Of a stretch of DNA of 12,850 nucleotides, positions 6,203 to 12,850 are shown piece by piece (the stretch's first letter is position 1; each line of letters begins with the position of its first letter). A model generated the notes under the pieces. The model made no database searches. It was given only the letters and a program-made list of their open reading frames with translations, and was not told the origin of the DNA. Source of the DNA: Bryobacteraceae bacterium (lineage in GTDB: Bacteria; Acidobacteriota; Terriglobia; Bryobacterales; Bryobacteraceae). The stretch is from contig JASHQT010000150.1 of assembly GCA_030039005.1 (NCBI GenBank), positions 1 through 12,850 of the forward strand, given 5' to 3'. The position numbers and the translations under genes were made by a program.

Positions 6203-7495
6203 TCAGCCGTCCACATTTGCCGCGACGCGCTCGCGGAGTGCGCCGGGATCAATATCGTGTACGCTTCCCTTCCCGGCTAGATCCAACGCGTGCGCGGCCG
6301 CGGCGCCCATCGCGATGCAAGGACCCATCACGCGAACGCTGGACAACGCGGTCGCGTCGCCATCGATGCAGCGGCCGGCCGCCACCAGATTGTCAACGCC
6401 CGGCGGCGTCATGCTTCCGAGTGGCACGTAGTGGACATGGTCAGGGGCGAACGGCTCCCAGACGTAGCCCTCGGCGTTGTGATGCTGCTCAAGCGGCCAC
6501 GCGGTGCGCGCCACGCTATCCGGGAACTTCACGCCGGCGCGCACTTCGTCCACGGTCAAATGATGGCGCCCGACGATCCAGCGCGTCTGGCGGATGCCGG
6601 GCAGCCCGTACGCGCGCACGCGGGCATTTCCGAAAGCTTCGGGAAACTCCGAACGCAGAAACGTCATAGTGCGGTCGGCCTGTTCCTTGCCCTCCAGACC
6701 GGTTTTCGATGCTCCCAATGGATCCATGGGATTTTCGATGTGCGTCATGTTCACCACCGCGGTGGCGCGCCCGGGGAAGCTCATCGCGAAGCCATCGCGC
6801 CGGATCATGCCATAGTGCGCGCCACGCTCGCGAATACGCTCGGACATTTCGGCGCGGCTGGGCTTATGCGCTTCATCGAAGTTCTCGATCACGATCATCT
6901 GCGATCCGTAAATCAGGCCCTCGGCTGGTTCCTGGCACTCCAGGCCCGCCTGCCAGACCACGGCAGCATCGCCGGTGGAATCCACGAATCCATCGGCCCG
7001 CACGACCACGTCCCCGTAGCGCGTGGCGAGTTCCAGCGCTGCAATGCGTCGGACTTCCCAGCGTACGTCGCGCAAAATCGCTCCTACCAGCGGCGTGATC
7101 TTCAGTTCTAAAACCTTGCGCTCCACCCAGCGGCCGAGCGCGACTTCATCGTACAAGGCGTTCAACGACACGCCGCCCATGACGATATGCAGATCTCCGG
7201 TGGCACCCAAATCGCGAATGATATCGTCGGCGATTCCGTGAGTCAGTTGCTTGTTCTGAGGCGGATTGCCGAACAGGCCCACGATCATGCCGATGATGGA
7301 ATTGACAGCCTGGCCTCCAAGCGACGGCAATCCGTCGATCAAGATAACATCGCGGCCCAGGCGCGCCGCTTCGATGGCGGCGGAAACTCCCGAAATTCCC
7401 GCGCCGATTACGCAGATGTCGGCCTTGTGCTCTCGTACGGATGCTCCGTTGCGGCGCAAAACGCGCGTTTCCGGGCGAAAGGGACGGTCGAGCAC
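6203..7495 (-). CDS. FAD-dependent oxidoreductase (PF12831-type)
   Basis: This 430-aa flavoprotein has the dinucleotide-binding signature ADICVIGAGISGVSAAIEAAR (about 25-45; G31, G33, G36), with D54 at the end of the second strand to bind the adenosine ribose, and then GLPSLGGQAVNSIIGM. DSTGDAAVVWQAGL in the middle and the C-terminal NLVAAGRCIDGDATALSSVR and MGPCIAMGAAAAHAL are typical of the FAD_oxidored family. No signal peptide is visible, so it should act in the cytoplasm. The GTG start (7493-7495) overlaps the stop of the prolyl oligopeptidase gene by one base (TAGTG), implying coupled translation. A TTG at 7457-7459 would give a shorter N-terminus closer to the Rossmann motif. The family oxidises or rearranges varied small organic substrates and often works beside hydrolases. 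The substrate is unknown; an amino- or imino-acid derivative is possible given the neighbours. Confidence 0.85.
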   Translation of the reverse strand: MLDRPFRPETRVLRRNGASVREHKADICVIGAGISGVSAAIEAARLGRDVILIDGLPSLGGQAVNSIIGMIVGLFGNPPQNKQLTHGIADDIIRDLGATGDLHIVMGGVSLNALYDEVALGRWVERKVLELKITPLVGAILRDVRWEVRRIAALELATRYGDVVVRADGFVDSTGDAAVVWQAGLECQEPAEGLIYGSQMIVIENFDEAHKPSRAEMSERIRERGAHYGMIRRDGFAMSFPGRATAVVNMTHIENPMDPLGASKTGLEGKEQADRTMTFLRSEFPEAFGNARVRAYGLPGIRQTRWIVGRHHLTVDEVRAGVKFPDSVARTAWPLEQHHNAEGYVWEPFAPDHVHYVPLGSMTPPGVDNLVAAGRCIDGDATALSSVRVMGPCIAMGAAAAHALDLAGKGSVHDIDPGALRERVAANVDG

Positions 7496-9630
7496 TAGCT
7501 ACCCATCTTGAGCGCGTTCTTGAGGAATACGAAGCGATCCACCCACTCATCGATCAGCTTGCTGGTTGGCTTCCCCGCCCCGTGGCCGGCGCGCGTTTCG
7601 ATGCGAATCAAGATCGGCGCCGAGCCTTGCTGCGCCTGCTGCAATGTGGCTGCGTATTTCAAGCTGTGGCCGGGCATCACGCGATCGTCGTGATCGGACG
7701 TAGTGATCAGGGTCGGCGGATAAGCGACTTTACGGATGTTGTGCAGCGGCGAATAGGCGCGCAGCACCTTGAAGTCCTCCGGATTCGCCGACGATCCGTA
7801 CTCGCCCACCCATTGCGTTCCGAATCCGAAGTTCTGGAATCGCAGCATGTCCATGACACCCACGGCCGGCATCGCCGCGCCGAACAGGTCCGGGCGTTGA
7901 TTGAGCACGGCGCCGATCAGCAGACCGCCGTTGCTGCCTCCGAAGATCGCCAGTTTGGGCGTCGAGGTGTACTTGTGGGCGATCAGCCACTCGGCGGCCG
8001 CGATGAAATCGTCGAACACATTTTGTTTTTTCGCGCGCATCCCGGCCTGGTGCCACTCCTCGCCGTATTCCGATCCGCCGCGAATATTCGCCAGTGCATA
8101 GATGCCGCCCATCTGCATCCATTCCACGTATGCCGGGCGATAGACCGGCGTCTCGGCGACATCGAATCCGCCATAGGCATACAGCAGGGTCGGATTGTCG
8201 CCATCCAATTTCAGGCCTTTCTTGTAGCTCAAGAACATCGGCACGCGCGTGCCGTCTTTGCTCGAATAGAAGACCTGCTTCGTCTCGTACTCGGAGAGAT
8301 CCACTGGAATTTTGCTCTCGCGGATGACCGAGCTCTTGCCGGTTTGAAGATCGAGGCGATAAATGGCGGGCGCGATGGTGAAGCCCTCGAACTGGTAGAA
8401 CATTTCCTTATCGGAAAGGCGCGCGCCGGACCATGCGGCAGTGCCATACCCCGGCATCGCGATGTCTTCCGCGGTCTTACCGGAGGAGCGGCCATCCAGG
8501 CTGACCAAGCGCGCGGCCGAATGCGCATCCTTCATGTAAGAGAGCAGCAGCTTGCCGTCGGCGATCTGCGCGCCATCGAGCGTTTCGCGACCTTCAGGCG
8601 CAACTTCCCTCCAATTCGCCCGCTCGGGACGATTCAAATCCATCGCGATCACGCGGCCGCGCGGCGCGCCGTCGTTGGTTTGCAAATACAGTGTCGAGCC
8701 GATCACGGCGATCGGGCCGTAGGAGTGATCCGCGGATGGGATCAACATCACTGTGCGTGGGCTCGTCGAACGCAGATCCTGGTAGGCGAGCAGGTTCGTC
8801 CCTGGCACACCCGTGTATATGTAAAGCAACAGATATTGCCCACCCTCGGTGACGAGTGGATCGATGGACCACGTGGGATAATCCGGGCGCTCGTAAATCA
8901 GCTTGTCGGCTGACTGCGAATCGCCCAGTTTATGGAAATAGACCTTCTCGTCGAGCGCCGCCACCGTCAACAGTTTCGCCGGCGGTGGCTCCGGGTAGCG
9001 CGAATAATAAAAACCGCCATTGTCGGCAGCCCACGAGATGAGACTGCCCTTGGTCCACTGAATCACATCCGGCAAATCCTTGCCGGTTTCCACATTGCGC
9101 ACGTGCCACTCAGCCCAATCCGAACCGGCCTGCGCCACCGCGTAGGCCCACAGCTTTCCATTCCAGCTCGCCGATTCGCCATCCAGCGCCGCGGTCCCAT
9201 CCTTGCGGAAAGTGTTGGGATCGAGCAGGACGCGCGACGGACCGCGGAGAGAATCCGTGACGTATACCACCGATTGATTTTGCAATCCCGAATTGCGGCT
9301 GTAGAAATAATGATCGCCGGCTTTGTGGAAGTCGCTGAAACGCTCGTAATTCCACAGTTCGGTGAGATGCTGCTGAATTTCTTCCCGCCCGGGCAGTTTG
9401 TCCAGATACCCGAACGTCAATTGGTTCTCTTCCGCGACAAACTTCTTCGTCGAGGGGGCATCGGCATTTTCGAGCGGCCGGTAATGGTCGGCGATTTTCA
9501 CGCCGTGGTAATCGTCCACCTGGTTGCTGCGGGGAGGAATCGGATAATTGAGCCTGGCGGAAGTGCCGGCCGCCAGAAAAAGCGCCAGGCACCCAACGGC
9601 GAGGGGAAATGTTTTTACTACTCTCTTCAA
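7495..9630 (-). CDS. Secreted prolyl oligopeptidase (S9A serine peptidase)
   Basis: This enzyme cleaves short peptides on the carboxyl side of proline. Numbering from TTG 9630 (711 aa): signal peptide at 1-25 (KRVVKTFPLAVGCLALFLAA, likely cut after T-S-A), short N-terminal helical part (NQVDDYHGVKIADHYRPLE), seven-bladed propeller (about 95-455), and the alpha/beta hydrolase domain to the end. The catalytic triad is S566 in GGSNGG, D648 in SDHDDRV and H683 in RAGHGAGKP. Y486 in AYGGFD fits the oxyanion tyrosine and R650 the carboxylate-binding Arg. The frame is open back to a TTG at 9747, but that adds 39 basic residues before a good signal peptide. TTG at 9630 has AAAGG six nucleotides upstream and gives the usual family length. 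It is the first gene of the minus-strand cluster and its stop overlaps the next start. A periplasmic location fits peptide scavenging. Confidence 0.93.
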   Translation of the reverse strand: MKRVVKTFPLAVGCLALFLAAGTSARLNYPIPPRSNQVDDYHGVKIADHYRPLENADAPSTKKFVAEENQLTFGYLDKLPGREEIQQHLTELWNYERFSDFHKAGDHYFYSRNSGLQNQSVVYVTDSLRGPSRVLLDPNTFRKDGTAALDGESASWNGKLWAYAVAQAGSDWAEWHVRNVETGKDLPDVIQWTKGSLISWAADNGGFYYSRYPEPPPAKLLTVAALDEKVYFHKLGDSQSADKLIYERPDYPTWSIDPLVTEGGQYLLLYIYTGVPGTNLLAYQDLRSTSPRTVMLIPSADHSYGPIAVIGSTLYLQTNDGAPRGRVIAMDLNRPERANWREVAPEGRETLDGAQIADGKLLLSYMKDAHSAARLVSLDGRSSGKTAEDIAMPGYGTAAWSGARLSDKEMFYQFEGFTIAPAIYRLDLQTGKSSVIRESKIPVDLSEYETKQVFYSSKDGTRVPMFLSYKKGLKLDGDNPTLLYAYGGFDVAETPVYRPAYVEWMQMGGIYALANIRGGSEYGEEWHQAGMRAKKQNVFDDFIAAAEWLIAHKYTSTPKLAIFGGSNGGLLIGAVLNQRPDLFGAAMPAVGVMDMLRFQNFGFGTQWVGEYGSSANPEDFKVLRAYSPLHNIRKVAYPPTLITTSDHDDRVMPGHSLKYAATLQQAQQGSAPILIRIETRAGHGAGKPTSKLIDEWVDRFVFLKNALKMGS

Positions 9631-9866
9631 GGTTGGCCTTTCGGCTCTATTGTCGCACTCCCGATTCAACTTCAAACGCCCCGTTCCGGCGCGATGGTGC
9701 CGGTCTCCATTGCGGGAGCGGCCCGTTGAGATCAAGGCACGATACAATTGATGTTTTCAGGCTAGAAACAATATTGCGGTACGCTGTAACGGCGTCCACC
9801 GAACCTCTCGCCTCTTCTTCGTCTGCCGAAGTAGAGCGGCGGGCGATCTTCGGAGGTGAATCGAGA
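9631..9866. promoter_or_regulatory. Divergent control region between the peptidase operon and the RND pump operon
   Basis: This 236-bp gap separates two divergent operons and holds no gene I can support. For the minus strand, TTGAAG (reverse complement at 9670-9675) and GACAAT (9649-9654) with a 15-bp spacer would start transcription about 10-12 nt before the peptidase start. For the plus strand, TTGATG (9748-9753) is followed 17 bp later by a poor -10-like ATATTG (9771-9776). Both are weak, so these are placeholders. I see no clear TetR- or MarR-style operator palindrome, and no regulator gene adjoins the region. Confidence 0.4.
9852..9856 (+). promoter_or_regulatory. Strong Shine-Dalgarno setting the RND adaptor start
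   Basis: GGAGG (within GGAGGTGAA) lies 10 nt before ATG 9867. The frame is open far upstream (to about 9609), but this site and the protein's conserved layout identify 9867 as the real start. Confidence 0.8.
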
Positions 9867-11150
9867 ATGGATCAAAAACGCGGCACTCCGGCCTCGGTGG
9901 AGACGTCTGTAGCGCCGCCGCTACCGGCGATCGAAACGCCGGGCAAAGGACGGCCGCCTAGCCCTCCTCCGCCGCGGCGGCGGCACGTGTGGGGATGGCT
10001 GCTGCTATTGGCGATCCTGGGCGCGGGAGCGTATTACTGGTCCCAGCGCACCCCGGTCACATCCCCAGGCGCCAGCGCTACCAGAGGCGGGCGTGATGGA
10101 CAAATGTCGAATGGCCCGGCGCCCGTGGACGCGGCCACAGCGGTGAAGGGCAACATCGGCGTGTACGTCACGGGACTGGGCGCCGTCACTCCCATCTACA
10201 CCGTCACCGTCAAGACCCAGATCAACGGTCAATTGATGCAGGTGCTTTACAAGGAAGGCGACATGGTGAAAAAAGGCGACACGCTGGCCGAAATCGACCC
10301 TCGCCCGTACCAGGCGCAGTTGACGCAGTACGAAGGGCAACTGATCCGCGATCAGGCAAATCTCGATAATGCGCGCGTCGATCAGAAACGCTACGAAGAC
10401 CTGATCAAAACCGACGCGGTCACCGAGCAGCAGCTCGCCACACAGATCGCCACCGTGAAATCGGACGAAGGAATCGTCAAAAACGATCAAGGCCTCATCG
10501 ACGCGGCGAAGGTGAATCTGATTTATTGCCACATCACGGCGCCCATCACGGGACGCATCGGGTTGCGGCTGGTAGACCCCGGCAACTTCGTGCAAACCAC
10601 CGACACCACCGGGCTACTGGTGATCACCCAGCTCCAGCCGATCAGCGTGATCTTCACCATCTCCGAGGATCAACTGCCTCCCGTCTTCGCCAAACAAAGA
10701 GCCGGCCAGACGCTGCAAGTGGACGCTTTCAACCGGAACAACACACAGAAGATCTCCTCCGGAACGCTGACCACCATCGACAACGAGATCGACCAGACCA
10801 CGGGCACCGTAAAGCTGCGCGCCACCTTCGACAATCCGCACTTGGAGCTGTTTCCCAACCAGTTCGTGAACGCGCGCCTGCTGGAAGAAGAGAAACGCGG
10901 CGTGGTCCTGGTGCCGACCGCGGCGGTGCAGCGGAGCTCGGAGAATACGTTCGTGTATGTGGTCAAGCCGGATTCCACGGTCACGGTACGGCAGGTGAAA
11001 GTGGGAACCAGCGACGACAATAACACGGAAATTGTCTCGGGCATTCAACCCGGCGAGGTGGTGGTGCTGTCGGGCGTCGACAAACTGCAAGAAGGCAGCC
11101 AGGTGACCGTGCACATGGAGGAAGCCAAGAGCGCGGGCAAGTCCAAATGA
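9867..11150 (+). CDS. mdtA: RND efflux periplasmic adaptor (membrane fusion protein), MdtA-like
   Basis: This 427-aa adaptor links an inner-membrane RND permease to an outer-membrane channel. The cytoplasmic N-terminus (1-40) is proline-rich and ends in RRRH. It is followed by one membrane anchor (about 42-57, [17 protein letters not shown]) and a low-complexity Gly/Ser/Arg linker. The HlyD/AcrA core follows: first half of the barrel-sandwich domain ([20 protein letters not shown], about 115-134; [16 protein letters not shown], 137-152), an alpha-hairpin coiled coil (about 148-217), the second half ([20 protein letters not shown], 223-242), a beta-barrel with [13 protein letters not shown] and [11 protein letters not shown], and a membrane-proximal domain to the end. 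LRLVDPGN and FTISEDQLP match MdtA of the MdtABC pump. The start is fixed by the Shine-Dalgarno at 9852. The stop overlaps the permease start (ATGA, 11147-11150). No lipobox is present. Confidence 0.92.
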   Translation: MDQKRGTPASVETSVAPPLPAIETPGKGRPPSPPPPRRRHVWGWLLLLAILGAGAYYWSQRTPVTSPGASATRGGRDGQMSNGPAPVDAATAVKGNIGVYVTGLGAVTPIYTVTVKTQINGQLMQVLYKEGDMVKKGDTLAEIDPRPYQAQLTQYEGQLIRDQANLDNARVDQKRYEDLIKTDAVTEQQLATQIATVKSDEGIVKNDQGLIDAAKVNLIYCHITAPITGRIGLRLVDPGNFVQTTDTTGLLVITQLQPISVIFTISEDQLPPVFAKQRAGQTLQVDAFNRNNTQKISSGTLTTIDNEIDQTTGTVKLRATFDNPHLELFPNQFVNARLLEEEKRGVVLVPTAAVQRSSENTFVYVVKPDSTVTVRQVKVGTSDDNNTEIVSGIQPGEVVVLSGVDKLQEGSQVTVHMEEAKSAGKSK

Positions 11151-12850
11151 GCCCCTCCCGAACCTTCATCCTGCGCCCGGTGGCCACCACGCTGCTGATG
11201 GTGGGCATTCTTCTGGCCGGCGCAGTGGCCTATCGCGAGTTGCCCGTCTCGGCGCTGCCGGAGGTGGATTATCCAACCATCCAGGTGACTGCGACATATC
11301 CGGGCGCGAATCCCGACGTGATGGCGTCCTCGGTCACGGCGCCGCTGGAACGCCAATTTGGAGAGGTGCCGGGCTTGCAACAGATGACCTCCATCAGCTC
11401 GGAAGGGCTATCGGTAATTACTCTGGAGTTCAATCTCAGCCTGAACATCGATATCGCCGAGCAGGAAGTGCAGCAATCCATCAACGCGTCAGGGACGTAT
11501 CTGCCGGCCGATCTTCCCACCCCGCCGCTGTACAGCAAAACCAATCCGGCCGACACACCCATTCTCACGCTGGCATTGTCCTCCAACACTCTGCCTCTTC
11601 CCAAAGTAGAGGACCTCGCCGACACGCGCCTGGCGCCGAAGATCTCGCAACTCGCCGGCGTGGGACTAGTGAGCATCAGCGGTGGCCAGAAGCCGGCGGT
11701 CCGCATTCAAGCCAATCCCTCGCAGTTGGCCGCCTACGGCATCAACATGGAGGACCTCCGCAGCGCGATTATCGCCGCCAACGTCAATCAGGCCAAGGGT
11801 AACTTCGACGGCCCGCGCCAGAGCTACCAGATCGGCGCCAACGATCAGCTTCTTTCAGCCGACGGCTACGCCAACCTGGTGGTGGCTTACAAGAACGGCG
11901 CGCCGGTGGAGCTCAATAAAGTAGCGGACGCGATCGATAGCGTCGAAGACGTGCATGAGGCCGCGTGGATGAACACCACCCCCGCGGTGATCGTCAATAT
12001 CCAGCGGCAGCCGGGCGCCAACATTATTTCGGTGGTGGATCGGATCAAGGCCCTGCTTCCGCAGCTCACTTCCACGCTGCCGGAGTCGGTGCGCGTGAAA
12101 GTGCTCACGGACCGTACCACCACCATCCGCGCCTCCGTGCGCGACGTTGAATTCGAGCTCATGCTCACCATCGCGCTGGTGGTGATGGTCATCTTCCTGT
12201 TCCTCAGAAATCTTTCGGCCACCGTGATCCCGAGCGTCGCCGTCCCGCTGTCGCTGGTAGGAACGTTCGGCGTGATGTACCTGCTCGGTTACAGCCTGAA
12301 TAATCTCACCCTGATGGCGCTGACCATCTCCACCGGCTTCGTGGTGGATGACGCCATCGTGATGATTGAGAACATCGTGCGCTTCATCGAAGAGGGGGAG
12401 CATCCGCTGCGTGCGGCGTTGAAAGGCGCCGAACAAATCGGCTTCACCATTATTTCGCTCACCGTTTCGCTCGTCGCTGTTCTGATTCCGCTGTTGTTCA
12501 TGGGCGATATCGTGGGCCGCCTGTTCCGCGAGTTCGCCATCACCCTGGCCGTCACCATCCTGGTTTCCGCCGTGGTCTCCTTGACCCTCACGCCCATGAT
12601 GTGCTCCAAGCTGCTGAAGCACCAGCCGGAAGCCGCCCAGGGACGTCTCTTCCGTGCCTCCGAACGCGCCTTCGAAGCCACCATCGCCCTGTATGGCAGG
12701 ATGTTGCAGTTTGTCCTGCGCTGGCAAACCGCTACTCTCCTGGTCGCGGCCGGGACCTTGGCCCTCACCTGCTACCAGTTCTACACCATCCCCAAGGGCT
12801 TCTTTCCCATCCAGGACACGGGCGTGATCCAGGGCGTTTCCGAAGCCGCC
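11147..12850 (+). CDS. mdtB: RND multidrug efflux permease, MdtB-type (partial, cut by window end)
   Basis: This is the first 568 residues of a protein whose family is about 1,040 long; the frame is open to the last base. It is the proton-driven pump subunit that captures substrates from the periplasm or outer leaflet and passes them to the adaptor and outer-membrane channel. The N-terminus has TM1 ([20 protein letters not shown]) and the signature [17 protein letters not shown]. The porter region includes [20 protein letters not shown] and [10 protein letters not shown]2 starts near residue 337, and TM4 carries the proton-relay pair D401-D402 in [34 protein letters not shown] and the [13 protein letters not shown] segment follow. 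These stretches match E. coli MdtB much more closely than MdtC or AcrB. In MdtABC a second permease (MdtC) works with MdtB as a heterotrimer; such a gene would lie beyond the window. Translation starts inside the adaptor stop (ATGA). Confidence 0.93.
   Translation, partial: MSPSRTFILRPVATTLLMVGILLAGAVAYRELPVSALPEVDYPTIQVTATYPGANPDVMASSVTAPLERQFGEVPGLQQMTSISSEGLSVITLEFNLSLNIDIAEQEVQQSINASGTYLPADLPTPPLYSKTNPADTPILTLALSSNTLPLPKVEDLADTRLAPKISQLAGVGLVSISGGQKPAVRIQANPSQLAAYGINMEDLRSAIIAANVNQAKGNFDGPRQSYQIGANDQLLSADGYANLVVAYKNGAPVELNKVADAIDSVEDVHEAAWMNTTPAVIVNIQRQPGANIISVVDRIKALLPQLTSTLPESVRVKVLTDRTTTIRASVRDVEFELMLTIALVVMVIFLFLRNLSATVIPSVAVPLSLVGTFGVMYLLGYSLNNLTLMALTISTGFVVDDAIVMIENIVRFIEEGEHPLRAALKGAEQIGFTIISLTVSLVAVLIPLLFMGDIVGRLFREFAITLAVTILVSAVVSLTLTPMMCSKLLKHQPEAAQGRLFRASERAFEATIALYGRMLQFVLRWQTATLLVAAGTLALTCYQFYTIPKGFFPIQDTGVIQGVSEAA

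Noticed and set aside
7441..8913. 490-aa plus-strand open frame opposite the prolyl oligopeptidase
   Set aside because: It shows no recognisable domain and is His/Arg/Gln-rich; the opposite strand has the full catalytic triad.
9580..9630. Lipoprotein signal (AVGC) in the prolyl oligopeptidase leader
   Set aside because: The Cys sits in the middle of the hydrophobic stretch and lacks Leu at -3; an ordinary signal peptide cut after T-S-A fits better.
1..12850. CRISPR array, insertion sequence or transposase within the window
   Set aside because: No spaced direct repeats, terminal inverted repeats or transposase motifs were seen; the only mobile-element trace is the tRNA fragment.

Overview
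The window reads as GC-rich (about 60%) bacterial chromosomal DNA from a Gram-negative, free-living, protein- and alcohol-oxidising heterotroph. The mix of a periplasmic PQQ dehydrogenase with its own cytochrome c domain, a secreted prolyl oligopeptidase, a bacterial two-subunit aconitase X and an MdtAB-type RND pump would suit an Acidobacteriota (Solibacter/Bryobacter-like) genome. This is an impression from gene content, not a taxonomic proof.

Layout. (1) 1-389 has no protein gene. It contains the 3' half of a tRNA-Ala(GGC) gene (201-245), starting exactly at the anticodon loop, with unrelated and lower-GC sequence where the 5' half should be. This is the expected scar of an integrative element. 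A 16-bp perfect palindrome and a weak promoter-like pair follow. (2) 390-2540 (+) is a secreted PQQ-dependent dehydrogenase with an N-terminal haem-c domain. (3) 2533-9630 (-) holds seven same-strand genes, read from right to left: secreted prolyl oligopeptidase (S9A), FAD-dependent oxidoreductase, a small TM plus coiled-coil protein, a CPA2-type cation/proton antiporter, a small two-TM protein of unknown function, and the large and small subunits of aconitase X. Four of the six junctions overlap (TAGTG, CTGA, ATGA, ATGA); the other two gaps are 35 and 53 bp. This looks like one operon. (4) 9631-9866 is the divergent control region. (5) 9867-12850 (+) is an RND efflux operon: an MdtA-like adaptor and, by ATGA overlap, an MdtB permease cut off by the window end.

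How the genes may work together. The tripartite pump is a self-contained export unit. In the seven-gene cluster, the peptidase releases Pro-containing peptides in the periplasm, and some bacterial aconitase X enzymes dehydrate cis-3-hydroxy-L-proline. A flavoprotein oxidoreductase and an ion antiporter sit between them. A pathway for (hydroxy)proline-rich peptides is a coherent but unproven reading. The most useful oddities are the tRNA-derived attachment scar, the antiporter whose first membrane helix is encoded upstream of any ATG/GTG/TTG (probable CTG start), and the unknown membrane protein translationally coupled to aconitase X.
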